From NCBI RefSeq assembly GCF_001667925.1, contig NZ_LZJR01000071.1, positions 124,001 through 188,000 of the forward strand: a stretch of DNA of 64,000 nucleotides, written 5' to 3'. The number at the start of each line of letters is the position of its first letter. Position 1 is the first letter of the stretch. A program made the position numbers and the translations under genes. Shown one piece after another: positions 36,438 through 45,098 of this stretch. The DNA comes from Mycobacterium sp. E2479. GTDB lineage: Bacteria > Actinomycetota > Actinomycetes > Mycobacteriales > Mycobacteriaceae. A model generated the notes under the pieces. The model saw only the letters and a list, made by a program, of their open reading frames with translations, did not search any database and was not told where the DNA came from.

Positions 36438-36995
36438 ATGGCTTCGAGCGGCAAAAGACTGCTACTCGGGCGGAGCTTGGGGGCCAGCTCACGTTGTGGC
36501 GCGCCCCCGGCCACCTCCCCGAAGCCACCTCTAGCGCGGGGCGTCGGCCGGCAGACGGACGTCACACCGATCGCGTCGCCTCTGGCCAATGGTCATGAAC
36601 CTAGGCTGATCGACCTGCCCAGAATTGAGGACCCTCGAGGAAATTTGACATTCATCGAAGCGGGTAGGCACACGCCGTTCGGGGTAGACCGAGCATTTTG
36701 GATCTATGACGTTCCGGGCGGCTCGATGCGAGGAGGGCACGCGTACCGATCAGTCCACGAGTGCATCCTGGCGCTGTCCGGGAGCTTCGACGTCGTGCTG
36801 GACGACAGTTCACGCAGAAGCCGCTACACGTTGAATCGTTCCTACCATGCCTTGTTGGTTCCGAATCTCGTCTGGCGGGAGATGACCAACTTCTCTACGA
36901 ATGCGGTGGCCCTCGTCCTCGCCTCCAGCCCCTTAGCACCAGACGATTACGTGCATGACTACGAAGAATTCTTGCGACTCAAGAGGGCGAAATGA
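36438..36995 (+). CDS. Sugar 3,4-ketoisomerase-like cupin (FdtA/QdtA type), first copy
   Basis: Up to 185 residues; the conserved cupin occupies the last 130 (LIDLPRIEDPRGNLTFIE onward). FdtA/QdtA enzymes convert dTDP-4-keto-6-deoxyglucose to the 3-keto isomer for C-3 amination. The metal-free active site normally reads H-A-H-[KR]; here it reads G-G-H-A-Y-R-S, so the second histidine is replaced by tyrosine. The stop overlaps the start of the second copy as ATGA. The N-terminal 50 residues are unlike the family and the start is uncertain; ATG 36438 is my choice. The catalytic substitution may mean a changed or lost activity. Confidence 0.75.
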   Translation: MASSGKRLLLGRSLGASSRCGAPPATSPKPPLARGVGRQTDVTPIASPLANGHEPRLIDLPRIEDPRGNLTFIEAGRHTPFGVDRAFWIYDVPGGSMRGGHAYRSVHECILALSGSFDVVLDDSSRRSRYTLNRSYHALLVPNLVWREMTNFSTNAVALVLASSPLAPDDYVHDYEEFLRLKRAK

Positions 36996-37426
36996 GTCGC
37001 ATCGACGACTGCAGACTGGTCCATCTTGAGAAGTTCGAGAGCGATCAAGGGAACCTGACTCCGCTCCATGGTGAGAGTCACGTTCCCTTCGCGATCAAGA
37101 GGGTCTACTACATGTACGACCTTCCCGGTGGATCCGAGCGCGGCGGGCACGCGCACCGGTCGCTCCAACAATTGATAGTGGCTGCCACGGGATCGTTCGC
37201 GGTGACTCTCGACGATGGGTGGAGTCGACGAACCGTTTCCCTCGACCGTTCCTACTATGGCCTGTACCTACCGACGATGATCTGGCGGGAGCTCACGGGT
37301 TTTTGCACGGGAGCCATTTGCCTGGTGTTCGCCTCGCTGCCCTATGACGAAGACGACTACATTCGTGACTATCACGAGTTCCTGACGACGGTCCGCAGCC
37401 CAACCAACAGCGGCCTCGATAACTGA
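36992..37426 (+). CDS. dTDP-sugar 3,4-ketoisomerase (FdtA/QdtA type), second copy
   Basis: A 144-residue single-domain cupin of full FdtA/QdtA length. It keeps the catalytic pair in R-G-G-H-A-H-R-S, the G-N-L-T-P stretch and the FDRSYYGLYLPTMIWRE-like barrel strand (L-D-R-S-Y-Y-G-L-Y). The reaction is 3,4-keto isomerisation of dTDP-4-keto-6-deoxyhexose. It overlaps the first copy by four bases and is followed after 130 bases by the C-3 aminotransferase, the expected partner. It is about half identical to the first copy by eye. I consider this one the likely working isomerase. Confidence 0.85.
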   Translation: MSRIDDCRLVHLEKFESDQGNLTPLHGESHVPFAIKRVYYMYDLPGGSERGGHAHRSLQQLIVAATGSFAVTLDDGWSRRTVSLDRSYYGLYLPTMIWRELTGFCTGAICLVFASLPYDEDDYIRDYHEFLTTVRSPTNSGLDN

Positions 37427-37556
37427 CTGGCTGATCAGCTTTGCCGGGGTTTTGGCACCTCTGACGGCCGATGACGCGAAGCCGGCCAGGGTTCGCCGGA
37501 CTGCATCGTGCTGGATTAATCGTGGGAAATCATAGGTCCTGGCTCGGAGGGCGACA

Positions 37557-38675
37557 ATGACCAATCCTCCCAATGCGGTGCCCTTTCTGGACGTCCAGGC
37601 CGCCACGCGGGAGATCGAAGCGCCCGTTCAGGAAGCCGTTCACCGAGTCGTGCGCAGCGGCCGCTACGTGGGGGGTGAAGAAACAGCAGCATTCGAGGGG
37701 GAGTTCGCTGCTTTCACCGGCGCGAAGCATGCGGTGGGAGTGGGCAGTGGCTTGGACGCGATTGGCCTGGCGCTGCGGGCGCTCGGCATCCGCCCCGGTG
37801 ACGAGGTCGTCGTGCCAACGAACACCTTCATTGCGACCTGGCTCGCGGTAGCGCACATCGGTGCTCGTCCGGTAGCGGTGGAGCCGATCGATGGTCAGTG
37901 GACCCTTGATCCCGCTCGGGTGTCAGAAGCTATTACTCCCCGAACTCGCGCCCTCGTTCCGGTACACCTCTTCGGTCAACCCGCTGACCTTGATGAGCTT
38001 TTGGAGGTGGCGAAACGACATGGGCTGGTGGTCGTGGAGGATGCCGCACAGGCCCACGGGGCGCGCTACAACGGCCGTCGCGTCGGTGCTCATGCCCACG
38101 CGGTGGCATGGAGCTTCTATCCCGCCAAAAACCTGGGTGCTTTCGGTGACGGGGGCGCGGTGACCACCGACGACGCCGGTGTCGCTGCCCGCGTTCGTTC
38201 CCTCGGCAACTACGGAACCAGCCAGAAGTACGTGCACGACCTTCCCGGGATGAACTCCCGACTCGATGAGATTCAGTCGGCGGTATTGCGTGTCAAATTG
38301 CAACATCTTGACAGCTGGAACGCTCGGCGAAGAACCATCGCAAACCGCTACGCCGAACAACTCGCCGATATCCCGGGTCTACATCTGCCGGATACCGCGC
38401 CGAGCCGCGAACACGTGTGGCACCTGTACGTCGTCGACCATGCGTCGCGCGATGAACTGCAGAAGCACCTGGCTACCAACGGGATCCGAACATTGGTGCA
38501 CTATCCGATCCCCCCGCACCTGTCGGGTGCGTTTGCCTCACTTGGACTGACCGAGGGCACGTTCCCCATCGCAGAGCGGGCGGCGCGAACCCACCTCAGC
38601 CTGCCCATAGGTCCCCATCTATCGGAGGAAAACGTCACTCGAGTGATCGATGCCTGTCGCTCGTTTCGCCCATAA
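37557..38675 (+). CDS. dTDP-3-amino-3,6-dideoxyhexose transaminase (QdtB/FdtB type)
   Basis: A 372-residue DegT/DnrJ/EryC1-family PLP enzyme: NAVPFLDVQAATREIEAPV at the N-terminus, VGVGSGLDAIGLALRALGI, V-E-D-A-A-Q-A-H-G, and Y-P-A-K-N-L-G-A-F-G-D-G-G-A with the PLP lysine at about 191. This wording is typical of QdtB/FdtB/TylB-like C-3 aminotransferases and differs from the WecE type at 26897. With the upstream ketoisomerase it would make dTDP-Qui3N or dTDP-Fuc3N. The start ATG follows a purine-rich ggagggcgaca. A 3-acylamido-3,6-dideoxyhexose is known from some M. avium-complex GPL serovars, which fits this locus. Confidence 0.85.
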   Translation: MTNPPNAVPFLDVQAATREIEAPVQEAVHRVVRSGRYVGGEETAAFEGEFAAFTGAKHAVGVGSGLDAIGLALRALGIRPGDEVVVPTNTFIATWLAVAHIGARPVAVEPIDGQWTLDPARVSEAITPRTRALVPVHLFGQPADLDELLEVAKRHGLVVVEDAAQAHGARYNGRRVGAHAHAVAWSFYPAKNLGAFGDGGAVTTDDAGVAARVRSLGNYGTSQKYVHDLPGMNSRLDEIQSAVLRVKLQHLDSWNARRRTIANRYAEQLADIPGLHLPDTAPSREHVWHLYVVDHASRDELQKHLATNGIRTLVHYPIPPHLSGAFASLGLTEGTFPIAERAARTHLSLPIGPHLSEENVTRVIDACRSFRP

Positions 38676-38759
38676 CCAGGCAAGGTCGACTGTTTGTGAA
38701 AGTTGTTGGAGATCGGGATGTTTGGAATGCATTCGGTAATGGGGCCTTTCGGTCAACGT

Positions 38760-39686
38760 TCAATAGACCTCATCCACCACAGCTTCCGGTCGTGTGGTGA
38801 CTTCGTCGAAAATCCGCCAGACATACTCCCCGATGATGCCCAGAATGATTATCACCACGCCCAGCAAGAAGCTGATCAGGGCAACCAGGGTGGGGAACCC
38901 TGCAACGCCTCGGTGGCCGCCGAAGATCGCATCGACCACTATGTAGAGGCCGTAGGCGAACGACAGCAGCGCGACGAGGAAGCCCGTCAGCGAGATGAAG
39001 CGGATGGGTAACACCGAGAAGCCAAGGATCGAGTCGAAGAAGTAGGTCAGCTTCTTGCCGAACGTCCAGCGTGACTTGCCGTGTTGCCGCTTCCGTCGCT
39101 GGTAAGGAACAGTCGCCGGTTTGTAGCCCAACCAGTGTGCGAGCAGTTCGGTGTTGACGTTCTTGCTGCTGTCGCGAATGTGTGGCACCAGCGCCGCGTC
39201 CATCAATAAGATGTCGATACCGCCTTTTGGGTAGTCCTTGCTGATCACCCTCCTCACCAGCCAGTGATAAATGCCGGCGAAGAATGTGGTCAGCGGCGGA
39301 TCGACCCGGCTTTGCCGCAGCGCAATCACGAACTTTGACCCCGCCAGCCATTGATCGGTCATCTTGACTACGAGTTCCGGCGGGTCTTGCAGGTCGGCCG
39401 CCAGCCACATTGTGCAGTCGCCGGTGACATAGTTGAGCCCGACCTTGGAGGAATGTATCGCGCCAAAGTTCCGTGTCAGCTTGATCACTCGGGTATCCGG
39501 ACGCTGCTGTTTGATCTTCATCAACTCGATCATCGACTCGTCACCCGAACCATCGTCGACGAAGATCAGTTCCATGCCGCAGTCGCGCTCGTGGAGTTCC
39601 CTCTCGACTTCTCGCAGTTCGGCGAACAGGAGCGGCAGCGATTGGGCGTTGTAGTAGACCGGAACCACGACCGAGACCGTTTTCAT
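38760..39686 (-). CDS. GT2 glycosyltransferase with C-terminal membrane helices
   Basis: A 308-residue GT-A enzyme: VSVVVPVYYNAQSLPLLF, VDDGSGDES, TRNFGAIHSSKVGL and A-A-D-L-Q-D-P in place of the more usual DDDLQ, then two membrane segments and a short tail. Another polyprenyl-phosphate glycosyltransferase-type protein. It converges on the C-3 aminotransferase and is divergent from the methyltransferase at 40014. It probably handles the 3-amino sugar or another sugar of the same branch (inference). Confidence 0.85.
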   Translation of the reverse strand: MKTVSVVVPVYYNAQSLPLLFAELREVERELHERDCGMELIFVDDGSGDESMIELMKIKQQRPDTRVIKLTRNFGAIHSSKVGLNYVTGDCTMWLAADLQDPPELVVKMTDQWLAGSKFVIALRQSRVDPPLTTFFAGIYHWLVRRVISKDYPKGGIDILLMDAALVPHIRDSSKNVNTELLAHWLGYKPATVPYQRRKRQHGKSRWTFGKKLTYFFDSILGFSVLPIRFISLTGFLVALLSFAYGLYIVVDAIFGGHRGVAGFPTLVALISFLLGVVIIILGIIGEYVWRIFDEVTTRPEAVVDEVY

Positions 39687-40013
39687 GGCTTCTCCTTCAG
39701 CGGCCGGCCCACCGGCGGGGTGTCGAGCGGGTTACCGCGTTCCCGGAACGGGTACCGGCCGGTCCGCGCTGCACTCATGCTGTAATACCTCCGATATAAG
39801 AAGTACTTGCGGTGCATCCTATGAACATCTCAGACGCTAATTTGCTGAACGGCGGATAGGGAACCCCCGCGAGACCCGTGTGGGATCATCTGATGATGTA
39901 GGTCGCGCAGCCACCTGGCTTGAGTACATCGTGACGTTCGGGGCTCGCAATCCTGAATACATACGAATCGAGACCGATGGCGCGTTGCTACGAATTCACT
40001 GGAAGGAGCCCTA
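39687..40013. other. Divergent intergenic region
   Basis: About 325 bases between divergent genes. No gene seen. AAGGAGC just before 40014 is the ribosome binding site of the methyltransferase. Promoters for both directions must lie here but I cannot assign boxes. Confidence 0.4.
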
Positions 40014-40769
40014 ATGCCGGTCGATCCGGGCCGATTCGCAAAGCTGCGCTACGACGATTTCAAAACACTCGCCACCGAAGAGGGGCTATCGATCCACGAG
40101 CGCATTGGCGTCCCCGATTCATACTATGAAGGCCGCCAAGACGCTATCTTGCAGGACATCAGGACAAAGTTGTCCAACCTGGACACACCGGGACGCAGAG
40201 TCATCGACATCGGCTGCGGCTGCGGTGCCCTGGTTTTCAGGCTCATTTCGCTGTGCAAAGAAATGGGCCACCTTCATGTCCTCGTGGACTCTGCCGAGGT
40301 GCTCAGGCACCTGCCCGACGAGCCTCACGTCCGCAAAGTTGGCGGGCGATTTCCACAGGAATCCGCTGCATCGCTGGTGGACTTGGCAGGCAAGGCAGAC
40401 GTGGTGATCGCCTATGGTGTCTTCAATGTCGTTGTGCTCGACGGGAACCCCTTCGACTTTCTCGACCGGGCGCTCAACCTGCTCGCACCGGGGGGACAAC
40501 TCCTCGTCGCCGACATCCCCAATCAGTCGATGCGCCGACGGTTCTTCAGCAGCGATGCCGGAAGAGCATTCCACAAGTCGTTCACCGGCACCGATACCGA
40601 GCCTGAGGTGGAATTCAATAAATTGGAATTCGAGAAAATCGACGATGGCGTCCTGGTCGGCCTCATGCTGCGGGCGCGCGCGGCAGGATTCGACGCCTAT
40701 ATCGTTCCGCAGAGACCGGATCTTCCTTTCGCCAACCGTCGCGAAGACCTGCTCTGCAGAAGGCCCTGA
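40014..40769 (+). CDS. Class I SAM-dependent methyltransferase
   Basis: A 251-residue protein with VIDIGCGCGALVFRLI (motif I), H-V-L-V-D-S-A-E at motif II and LLAPGGQLLVADIPNQS. The start ATG has AAGGAGC six bases upstream. The N-terminal F-A-K-L-R-Y-D-D-F-K-T-L-A segment appears in methyltransferases of glycan loci. It precedes the acyltransferase at 41066 on the same strand. A likely role is O- or N-methylation of the 3-amino sugar or of its acyl group. Confidence 0.8.
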   Translation: MPVDPGRFAKLRYDDFKTLATEEGLSIHERIGVPDSYYEGRQDAILQDIRTKLSNLDTPGRRVIDIGCGCGALVFRLISLCKEMGHLHVLVDSAEVLRHLPDEPHVRKVGGRFPQESAASLVDLAGKADVVIAYGVFNVVVLDGNPFDFLDRALNLLAPGGQLLVADIPNQSMRRRFFSSDAGRAFHKSFTGTDTEPEVEFNKLEFEKIDDGVLVGLMLRARAAGFDAYIVPQRPDLPFANRREDLLCRRP

Positions 40770-40943
40770 CCGGCCGCATGCAGGCGAGTCCGCACGCAGG
40801 TCCCGACCGCGTCCCGTCTGCCGACCACGGCTTATCGCGCGCCCTTAAGGCGACCATGACTGTACGCAAAACCTCTGCGCGAGAGGCAGTCTCAGCATCC
40901 AACGCAGGATCGGTAGCCAACAACGCTGCCGAGAATCGCATCG

Positions 40944-41051
40944 ATGACCGTCGCTTATCCCAGCCCCCACGCTGCTGCCCCAGCGAAGCGCAGCGTATGC
41001 ATAGTCATCCAAAACCGAAACCATGGAACCACTTTCGACCCTCCACAGTAG
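40944..41051 (+). CDS. Very short frame, possible glycosyltransferase remnant
   Basis: A 35-codon frame in the 296-base gap between the methyltransferase and the acyltransferase. Its product contains R-S-V-C-I-V-I-Q-N, which resembles the first strand of GT4 glycosyltransferases, then stops. There is no good ribosome binding site. It may be a relic or chance; I see nothing else in this gap. Confidence 0.2.
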   Translation: MTVAYPSPHAAAPAKRSVCIVIQNRNHGTTFDPPQ

Positions 41052-41065
41052 ATCGGGGCTGACCG

Positions 41066-42004
41066 GTGCACAGCGTTGAGCGGTATCGGCCTGAGCTGCA
41101 AGACGAATGGAACACCTTCGTCCGCAGGAGCCGAAACGGCACCTTTCTGTTCGATCGTGACTACATGGAGTATCACGCCGACCGGTTCGAAGACTTCTCC
41201 CTGGTTGTCCGGGACAAGCAAGGTCGCATCAGGGCCATGCTCCCTGCCAATCGCGCGGAGGACCGTGTCATCAGCCACGACGGACTGACGTACGGGGGCT
41301 TTATCGTCGATGCATCGACGCGCACCGCGTCGATGCTGGATGTATTTGATCGAGCGAGGGAGTTCTTAGCAGCCTCGGGGATCCGCGAATTCATCTACAA
41401 GCCGGTCCCTCACATATATCATCTCGAGCCCTGCGAAGAGGACCTGTACGCCCTATTTCGCCTGAAAGCGCAACTCATTCAGCGGGACGTGGGAGCTTGT
41501 GCCTGTCCAGCCGAAATCGGGCGACCCCCGAAAGGCGTGCGCTGGTGGATCCAGAAAGCAGAAGAGGCCGGCATCAAAGTGCAAGAATCTGAGCGCTTCG
41601 AAGACTTCTGGCCTATCTTGGAGCACAATCTCGCGGCCCGACATCAAGCGGCTCCCGTGCATTCGCTGTCCGAGATCAAACTGCTGAAGTCGCGATTCCC
41701 GGCGAACATACGTCTGTTCTTGGCCCAACGTGGGTCAACTGTACTGGCGGGCTTCGTCGCGTATGAGACGGTCAACGTCGTGCACATTCAGTACGCCGGC
41801 TCCACCGAAGAGGGTCGAGTTCTGGGGGCCCAGAACCTAATTGCGGTCGAACTTCTGCGAAATCGTTTTCGCGACAAGAAGTGGTTCGATTACGGGACAT
41901 CCACCGAGGAAAAGGGGCGCGTGCTGAACGCGGGACTTCAGCACTTCAAAGAAGGCTTCGGCCTCCGAGCTGTGGTCTCCGACCGGTATCGCATGAGGCT
42001 GTAG
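41066..42004 (+). CDS. GNAT/FemAB-like acyltransferase
   Basis: A 312-residue protein of the double-GNAT (Acetyltransf_6, FemAB-like) type. It shows WNTFVRRSRNGTFLFDRDYM at the N-terminus, S-H-D-G-L-T-Y-G-G-F, then the second half with V-L-A-G-F-V-A-Y, H-I-Q-Y-A-G-S-T and W-F-D-Y-G-T-S-T, a pattern seen in sugar-modifying acyltransferases of O-antigen loci. It starts with GTG. Its 3' end overlaps the end of the convergent GT87 copy 3 by 59 bases. With the 3-amino sugar genes just upstream it is the best candidate for N-acylating that sugar (inference). Confidence 0.75.
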   Translation: MHSVERYRPELQDEWNTFVRRSRNGTFLFDRDYMEYHADRFEDFSLVVRDKQGRIRAMLPANRAEDRVISHDGLTYGGFIVDASTRTASMLDVFDRAREFLAASGIREFIYKPVPHIYHLEPCEEDLYALFRLKAQLIQRDVGACACPAEIGRPPKGVRWWIQKAEEAGIKVQESERFEDFWPILEHNLAARHQAAPVHSLSEIKLLKSRFPANIRLFLAQRGSTVLAGFVAYETVNVVHIQYAGSTEEGRVLGAQNLIAVELLRNRFRDKKWFDYGTSTEEKGRVLNAGLQHFKEGFGLRAVVSDRYRMRL

Positions 42005-43499
42005 AGGAGGTGCTGACAGCCGTCTCCGGGAGACCATCCAGGGGCGACGCTGAGTCACCATCCTGGAAGTTGGCCGGTCTGCGCACGTAGGAGACGATGA
42101 TCACCGCGCACGCGATGATCCACAAGATCGGCGTCAAAGGTGCCGTGGTGAGAACGATCGGAGTGCTGCCGACGACCCCCCTCGCCCCGAACTGTCCCCA
42201 GATCGGTACCGGTACCGGCTGGCCGGGGATGGCAACCTGAGCGATGCTGAGCGCGGTGGCCACTCTTACCCATGCGCCCACCCTGCGACGACAGTCGCCA
42301 TTGATCGCGAACCGGTCGAATATGCCTTCACCGAGCCGCCCATCCGGGTCTCGGATGACGAGCGCGGCGACTGGCAAGACGAATACGAGGTAGTAGTACA
42401 TCGCCTCGGAGGGGAACAGTGCGGCCGCGGCCAGCAGCACAATACCCGCCATGACAGGCGGGATCCGTCGGCCCAGAGCGAGTAGCGAGACAACGATAAG
42501 TATCAAGACGACATACCCGATCAGCAATCGCGGACCGGCCAGGAAGCCCTCCGGTAGCTTGCCGCCCGATGTGGCGGCCTCGACGGCGTCCGGGAACAAC
42601 AGCAGCGCTCTTGCAAAAGACAGGTTCTTCACGTCAGTGAGCCCTAGCTCCGAACTACCGAAGTGAGACAGACCGTGGATGGTCTGTGCGATTGTCTGCG
42701 GAAAGTCGCGGGGCCACAACAGATATGGGGCGAGGTTGGCGATCATGACACCGACAATGGCTATCCCGCTCCACCGCCAACGGCGGGCGGCCAGCAACGC
42801 CACCACCAAGACGGCGAACTGGGGTTTCACCGCCGCGGCCAACACCACCATGAGCGTGACAGCACCCCAGTGCCCCCGCCGTAACGCCACCAAGAACATC
42901 AACGCGATCGGCACCACGAATCCCGCCGAATTGCCCCGGTCAATGACCGCCCAGACCGGGATGGCCACAACCCCCAGAGCCACAAAAACCACCAGACGCT
43001 CCAGCCCACGCGTCCCCCGGGCCGCCCAGACCGCCGGTGAAAGAACTGCAACCGTCAGCGCAAGCAGGTAACCGACCAGACCCAGCCGCGGCCCGCCCAA
43101 CCACTTCGCGGGAGCCCCAAACAGCAGATGGGGCATCATTGCGGCGGCCGGGTAGGCGGTCCGCGTGGGTTGGTAATCCGGTGGTAAGAACTCCTGGTAG
43201 GTCCAGGGGTTGGGCCGCATCCCGGCGTCTACGACCATGGAGTAATCGCTGAAGCAGTGGCGACCGATGTTCGTGCCCCAATCCAGCCAGCAGTCCTGGG
43301 GGATCCACAACAAAGAGGACAGCACGTTGGCCGAGGCGCACTGGATAAGGACATAGCCGATGGCCACCGAAGCCGCGGACACCAGCAGGATGGTGCGGAG
43401 CAGCCGGACGCGCTCGGACCGGGAGGTGACCGCCCGGCGCCGCTCCCGCATCGCGGTGATTCCGCCGCGAACCAACTCAAGGGGTCGAATCAACCGCAT
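41946..43499 (-). CDS. GT87-like (DUF2029) membrane glycosyltransferase, copy 3
   Basis: A 517-residue multi-pass protein homologous to the copies at 23559 and 29633; same IPQDCWLDWG-x-NIGRHC loop, GNSAGFVVPIALMFLVALRRG and KPQFAVLVV. It follows the flippase-like gene on the same strand with about 350 bases between them, the arrangement partly duplicated at 29633-31730. Its C-terminal 35 residues (S-T-A-S-C-D-T-G-R-R) are unlike the other two copies and are encoded over the end of the convergent acyltransferase gene. GAGGAGGG precedes the start closely. Confidence 0.8.
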   Translation of the reverse strand: MRLIRPLELVRGGITAMRERRRAVTSRSERVRLLRTILLVSAASVAIGYVLIQCASANVLSSLLWIPQDCWLDWGTNIGRHCFSDYSMVVDAGMRPNPWTYQEFLPPDYQPTRTAYPAAAMMPHLLFGAPAKWLGGPRLGLVGYLLALTVAVLSPAVWAARGTRGLERLVVFVALGVVAIPVWAVIDRGNSAGFVVPIALMFLVALRRGHWGAVTLMVVLAAAVKPQFAVLVVALLAARRWRWSGIAIVGVMIANLAPYLLWPRDFPQTIAQTIHGLSHFGSSELGLTDVKNLSFARALLLFPDAVEAATSGGKLPEGFLAGPRLLIGYVVLILIVVSLLALGRRIPPVMAGIVLLAAAALFPSEAMYYYLVFVLPVAALVIRDPDGRLGEGIFDRFAINGDCRRRVGAWVRVATALSIAQVAIPGQPVPVPIWGQFGARGVVGSTPIVLTTAPLTPILWIIACAVIIVSYVRRPANFQDGDSASPLDGLPETAVSTSSTASCDTGRRPQLGGRSLL

Positions 43500-43847
43500 C
43501 CCTCCTCCCTGCTTCGCCAGACGCTAACAGGAGCAAAGTGGGCGGCAACGAACATTGACGGAAAGTAGGCGTCAACACCGCAGCCAAGAGGTTTGCTACG
43601 CGGCGCGGTCTCCGCCACCGCGCCCTTGACAAGGTCCGGCCCAGGTTGCGCGTATGGCGCGCTGGTGGGCCCGGCCCGCCCGTAGCGGAGGCGATCCCGC
43701 CAAAGGTGTCGCCTCCCCCATCGTCGAAACAGAAGGTTCGACCGAAAACCAAGTGCCCATCGGCGATTCCGCCTGCCTCGTGCCCGGCTCGAACAACGGC
43801 CAGACTCCAGCCTCTACCCCTGCCGACCTAACCAGGTAAGCCCCAGA
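43500..43847. other. Spacer between flippase and GT87 copy 3
   Basis: About 350 bases with no gene. It resembles 31175-31539 in several blocks and is therefore the second copy of a duplicated spacer. Function unknown. Confidence 0.5.
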
Positions 43848-45098
43848 TCAGCCGACTGGCCGCGCCAACGCAACCAGATGTACGGCGATTCCCACGAACG
43901 GACCGAATAACAGCGCGATCACCGTGCGCATGTCCAACGGTAGCGGCAGCAGCAGCAACAACGTCGACGCCACCGTCGCACCGACCCAGCCCAGCGAATA
44001 TGCCCGATGCAGCGCTGCGGCAACCGCGGCGGTGCCAGTGAGCGTCAGCATCGCGAGGGCCACCGCCGCCGCAGTCAACCAGGCCAGCAGCGCCCCGCTG
44101 GCGTGATAGTCGGGACCGAACCCGACGCGCAGCAACCAGGGGCCGACAAGTCCTGCGGCCGGCACGCCGACTGCGCCAATCCCGCCGATGATCGCAGCCG
44201 GGGTAATCAGCGCCCGAAGCCGATCCGCGCGTTGGTCGACGAAATGAGCGATCAGGTTGCTTTGCATCCCGCCCAGCGGGAGCAGCAGCGGCGCGCGGGT
44301 CAAGGCGACCGCCAGGATGACGACGCCGCCCGCCGCCCCCAACTCATTTGAGGTCGCTTTGAGCAACACCGGGAATCCCATCACCAGAATCGCGCTGGCA
44401 CCGGCCGCAGTCATTGAATGCGCCGCGCCGCGCAGGAACTTCGCGGTCCCCCCGGGCGTCTGCACCCGGGCCGAGGCTCGCGTCGTGGGCGAGGCCAGCA
44501 GCATGAGCACCCATCCCGCCGCGCCCGTGACGGTGGCCCACAGGAATCCCGCCAGGCCCCATCCGAGCACAAACGCGGCCACAGCGACCACCACCCGGAT
44601 GACGGCGTCGGTCACCATCAGCGCTGCGTACTGTGTCCAGCGGTTGCCGCCGGCCAGCATGCCCAGCAGGGCGGAATGCAGACAAAAGCCGGCCATCCCG
44701 AAGCTGAGGAGACCCACAGACAGCCAGCGTTCGTCGACGAATACCTGCTTGCTCCACACCGGCGAACTGCCTGCGATCGCCACGGCCGCGACGACGCCGG
44801 TCATCCCGGCCACCCGTAGCGGATGGGTACGACGGCCCGTGATGATGTCGTTCGACGGTGCCGAGCGGACTTCGCGGGTAGTTTCCTGCAACAGGCCGCT
44901 CGTGGCCCCGGTGACCAGGCCGAACGCTCCCCAGAAGACCCCGAACACTGAGAATCCGGCGGGGGCCAGGTCACGAGCCGCCAGATAGAGCGCCACGTAA
45001 CCACAAATGGAGGTCAATGCGGTCGCCGTGCCGACCCGGGCGACGTTGCCCCGCGCGACCGGACCGGTGGCGGCTGCTGTACCTCCGACCTCGGTCAT
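43848..45098 (-). CDS. Polysaccharide-type flippase (MOP/Wzx-like membrane protein)
   Basis: About 416 residues with 11-12 hydrophobic segments and little else, the hallmark of the MOP/Wzx polysaccharide transporter group; G-V-F-W-G-A-F-G-L-V-T-G near TM2 and F-V-D-Q-R-A-D-R in a central loop. I place the start at ATG 45098 with GGGAG upstream, since the frame up to 45236 encodes an arginine-rich, non-conserved tail. Proteins of this group flip lipid-linked sugars across the membrane. With three GT87 and several GT2 polyprenyl-type enzymes it suggests an extracytoplasmic glycan step. A broken copy of its 3' end lies at 31540-31730. Confidence 0.75.
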   Translation of the reverse strand: MTEVGGTAAATGPVARGNVARVGTATALTSICGYVALYLAARDLAPAGFSVFGVFWGAFGLVTGATSGLLQETTREVRSAPSNDIITGRRTHPLRVAGMTGVVAAVAIAGSSPVWSKQVFVDERWLSVGLLSFGMAGFCLHSALLGMLAGGNRWTQYAALMVTDAVIRVVVAVAAFVLGWGLAGFLWATVTGAAGWVLMLLASPTTRASARVQTPGGTAKFLRGAAHSMTAAGASAILVMGFPVLLKATSNELGAAGGVVILAVALTRAPLLLPLGGMQSNLIAHFVDQRADRLRALITPAAIIGGIGAVGVPAAGLVGPWLLRVGFGPDYHASGALLAWLTAAAVALAMLTLTGTAAVAAALHRAYSLGWVGATVASTLLLLLPLPLDMRTVIALLFGPFVGIAVHLVALARPVG

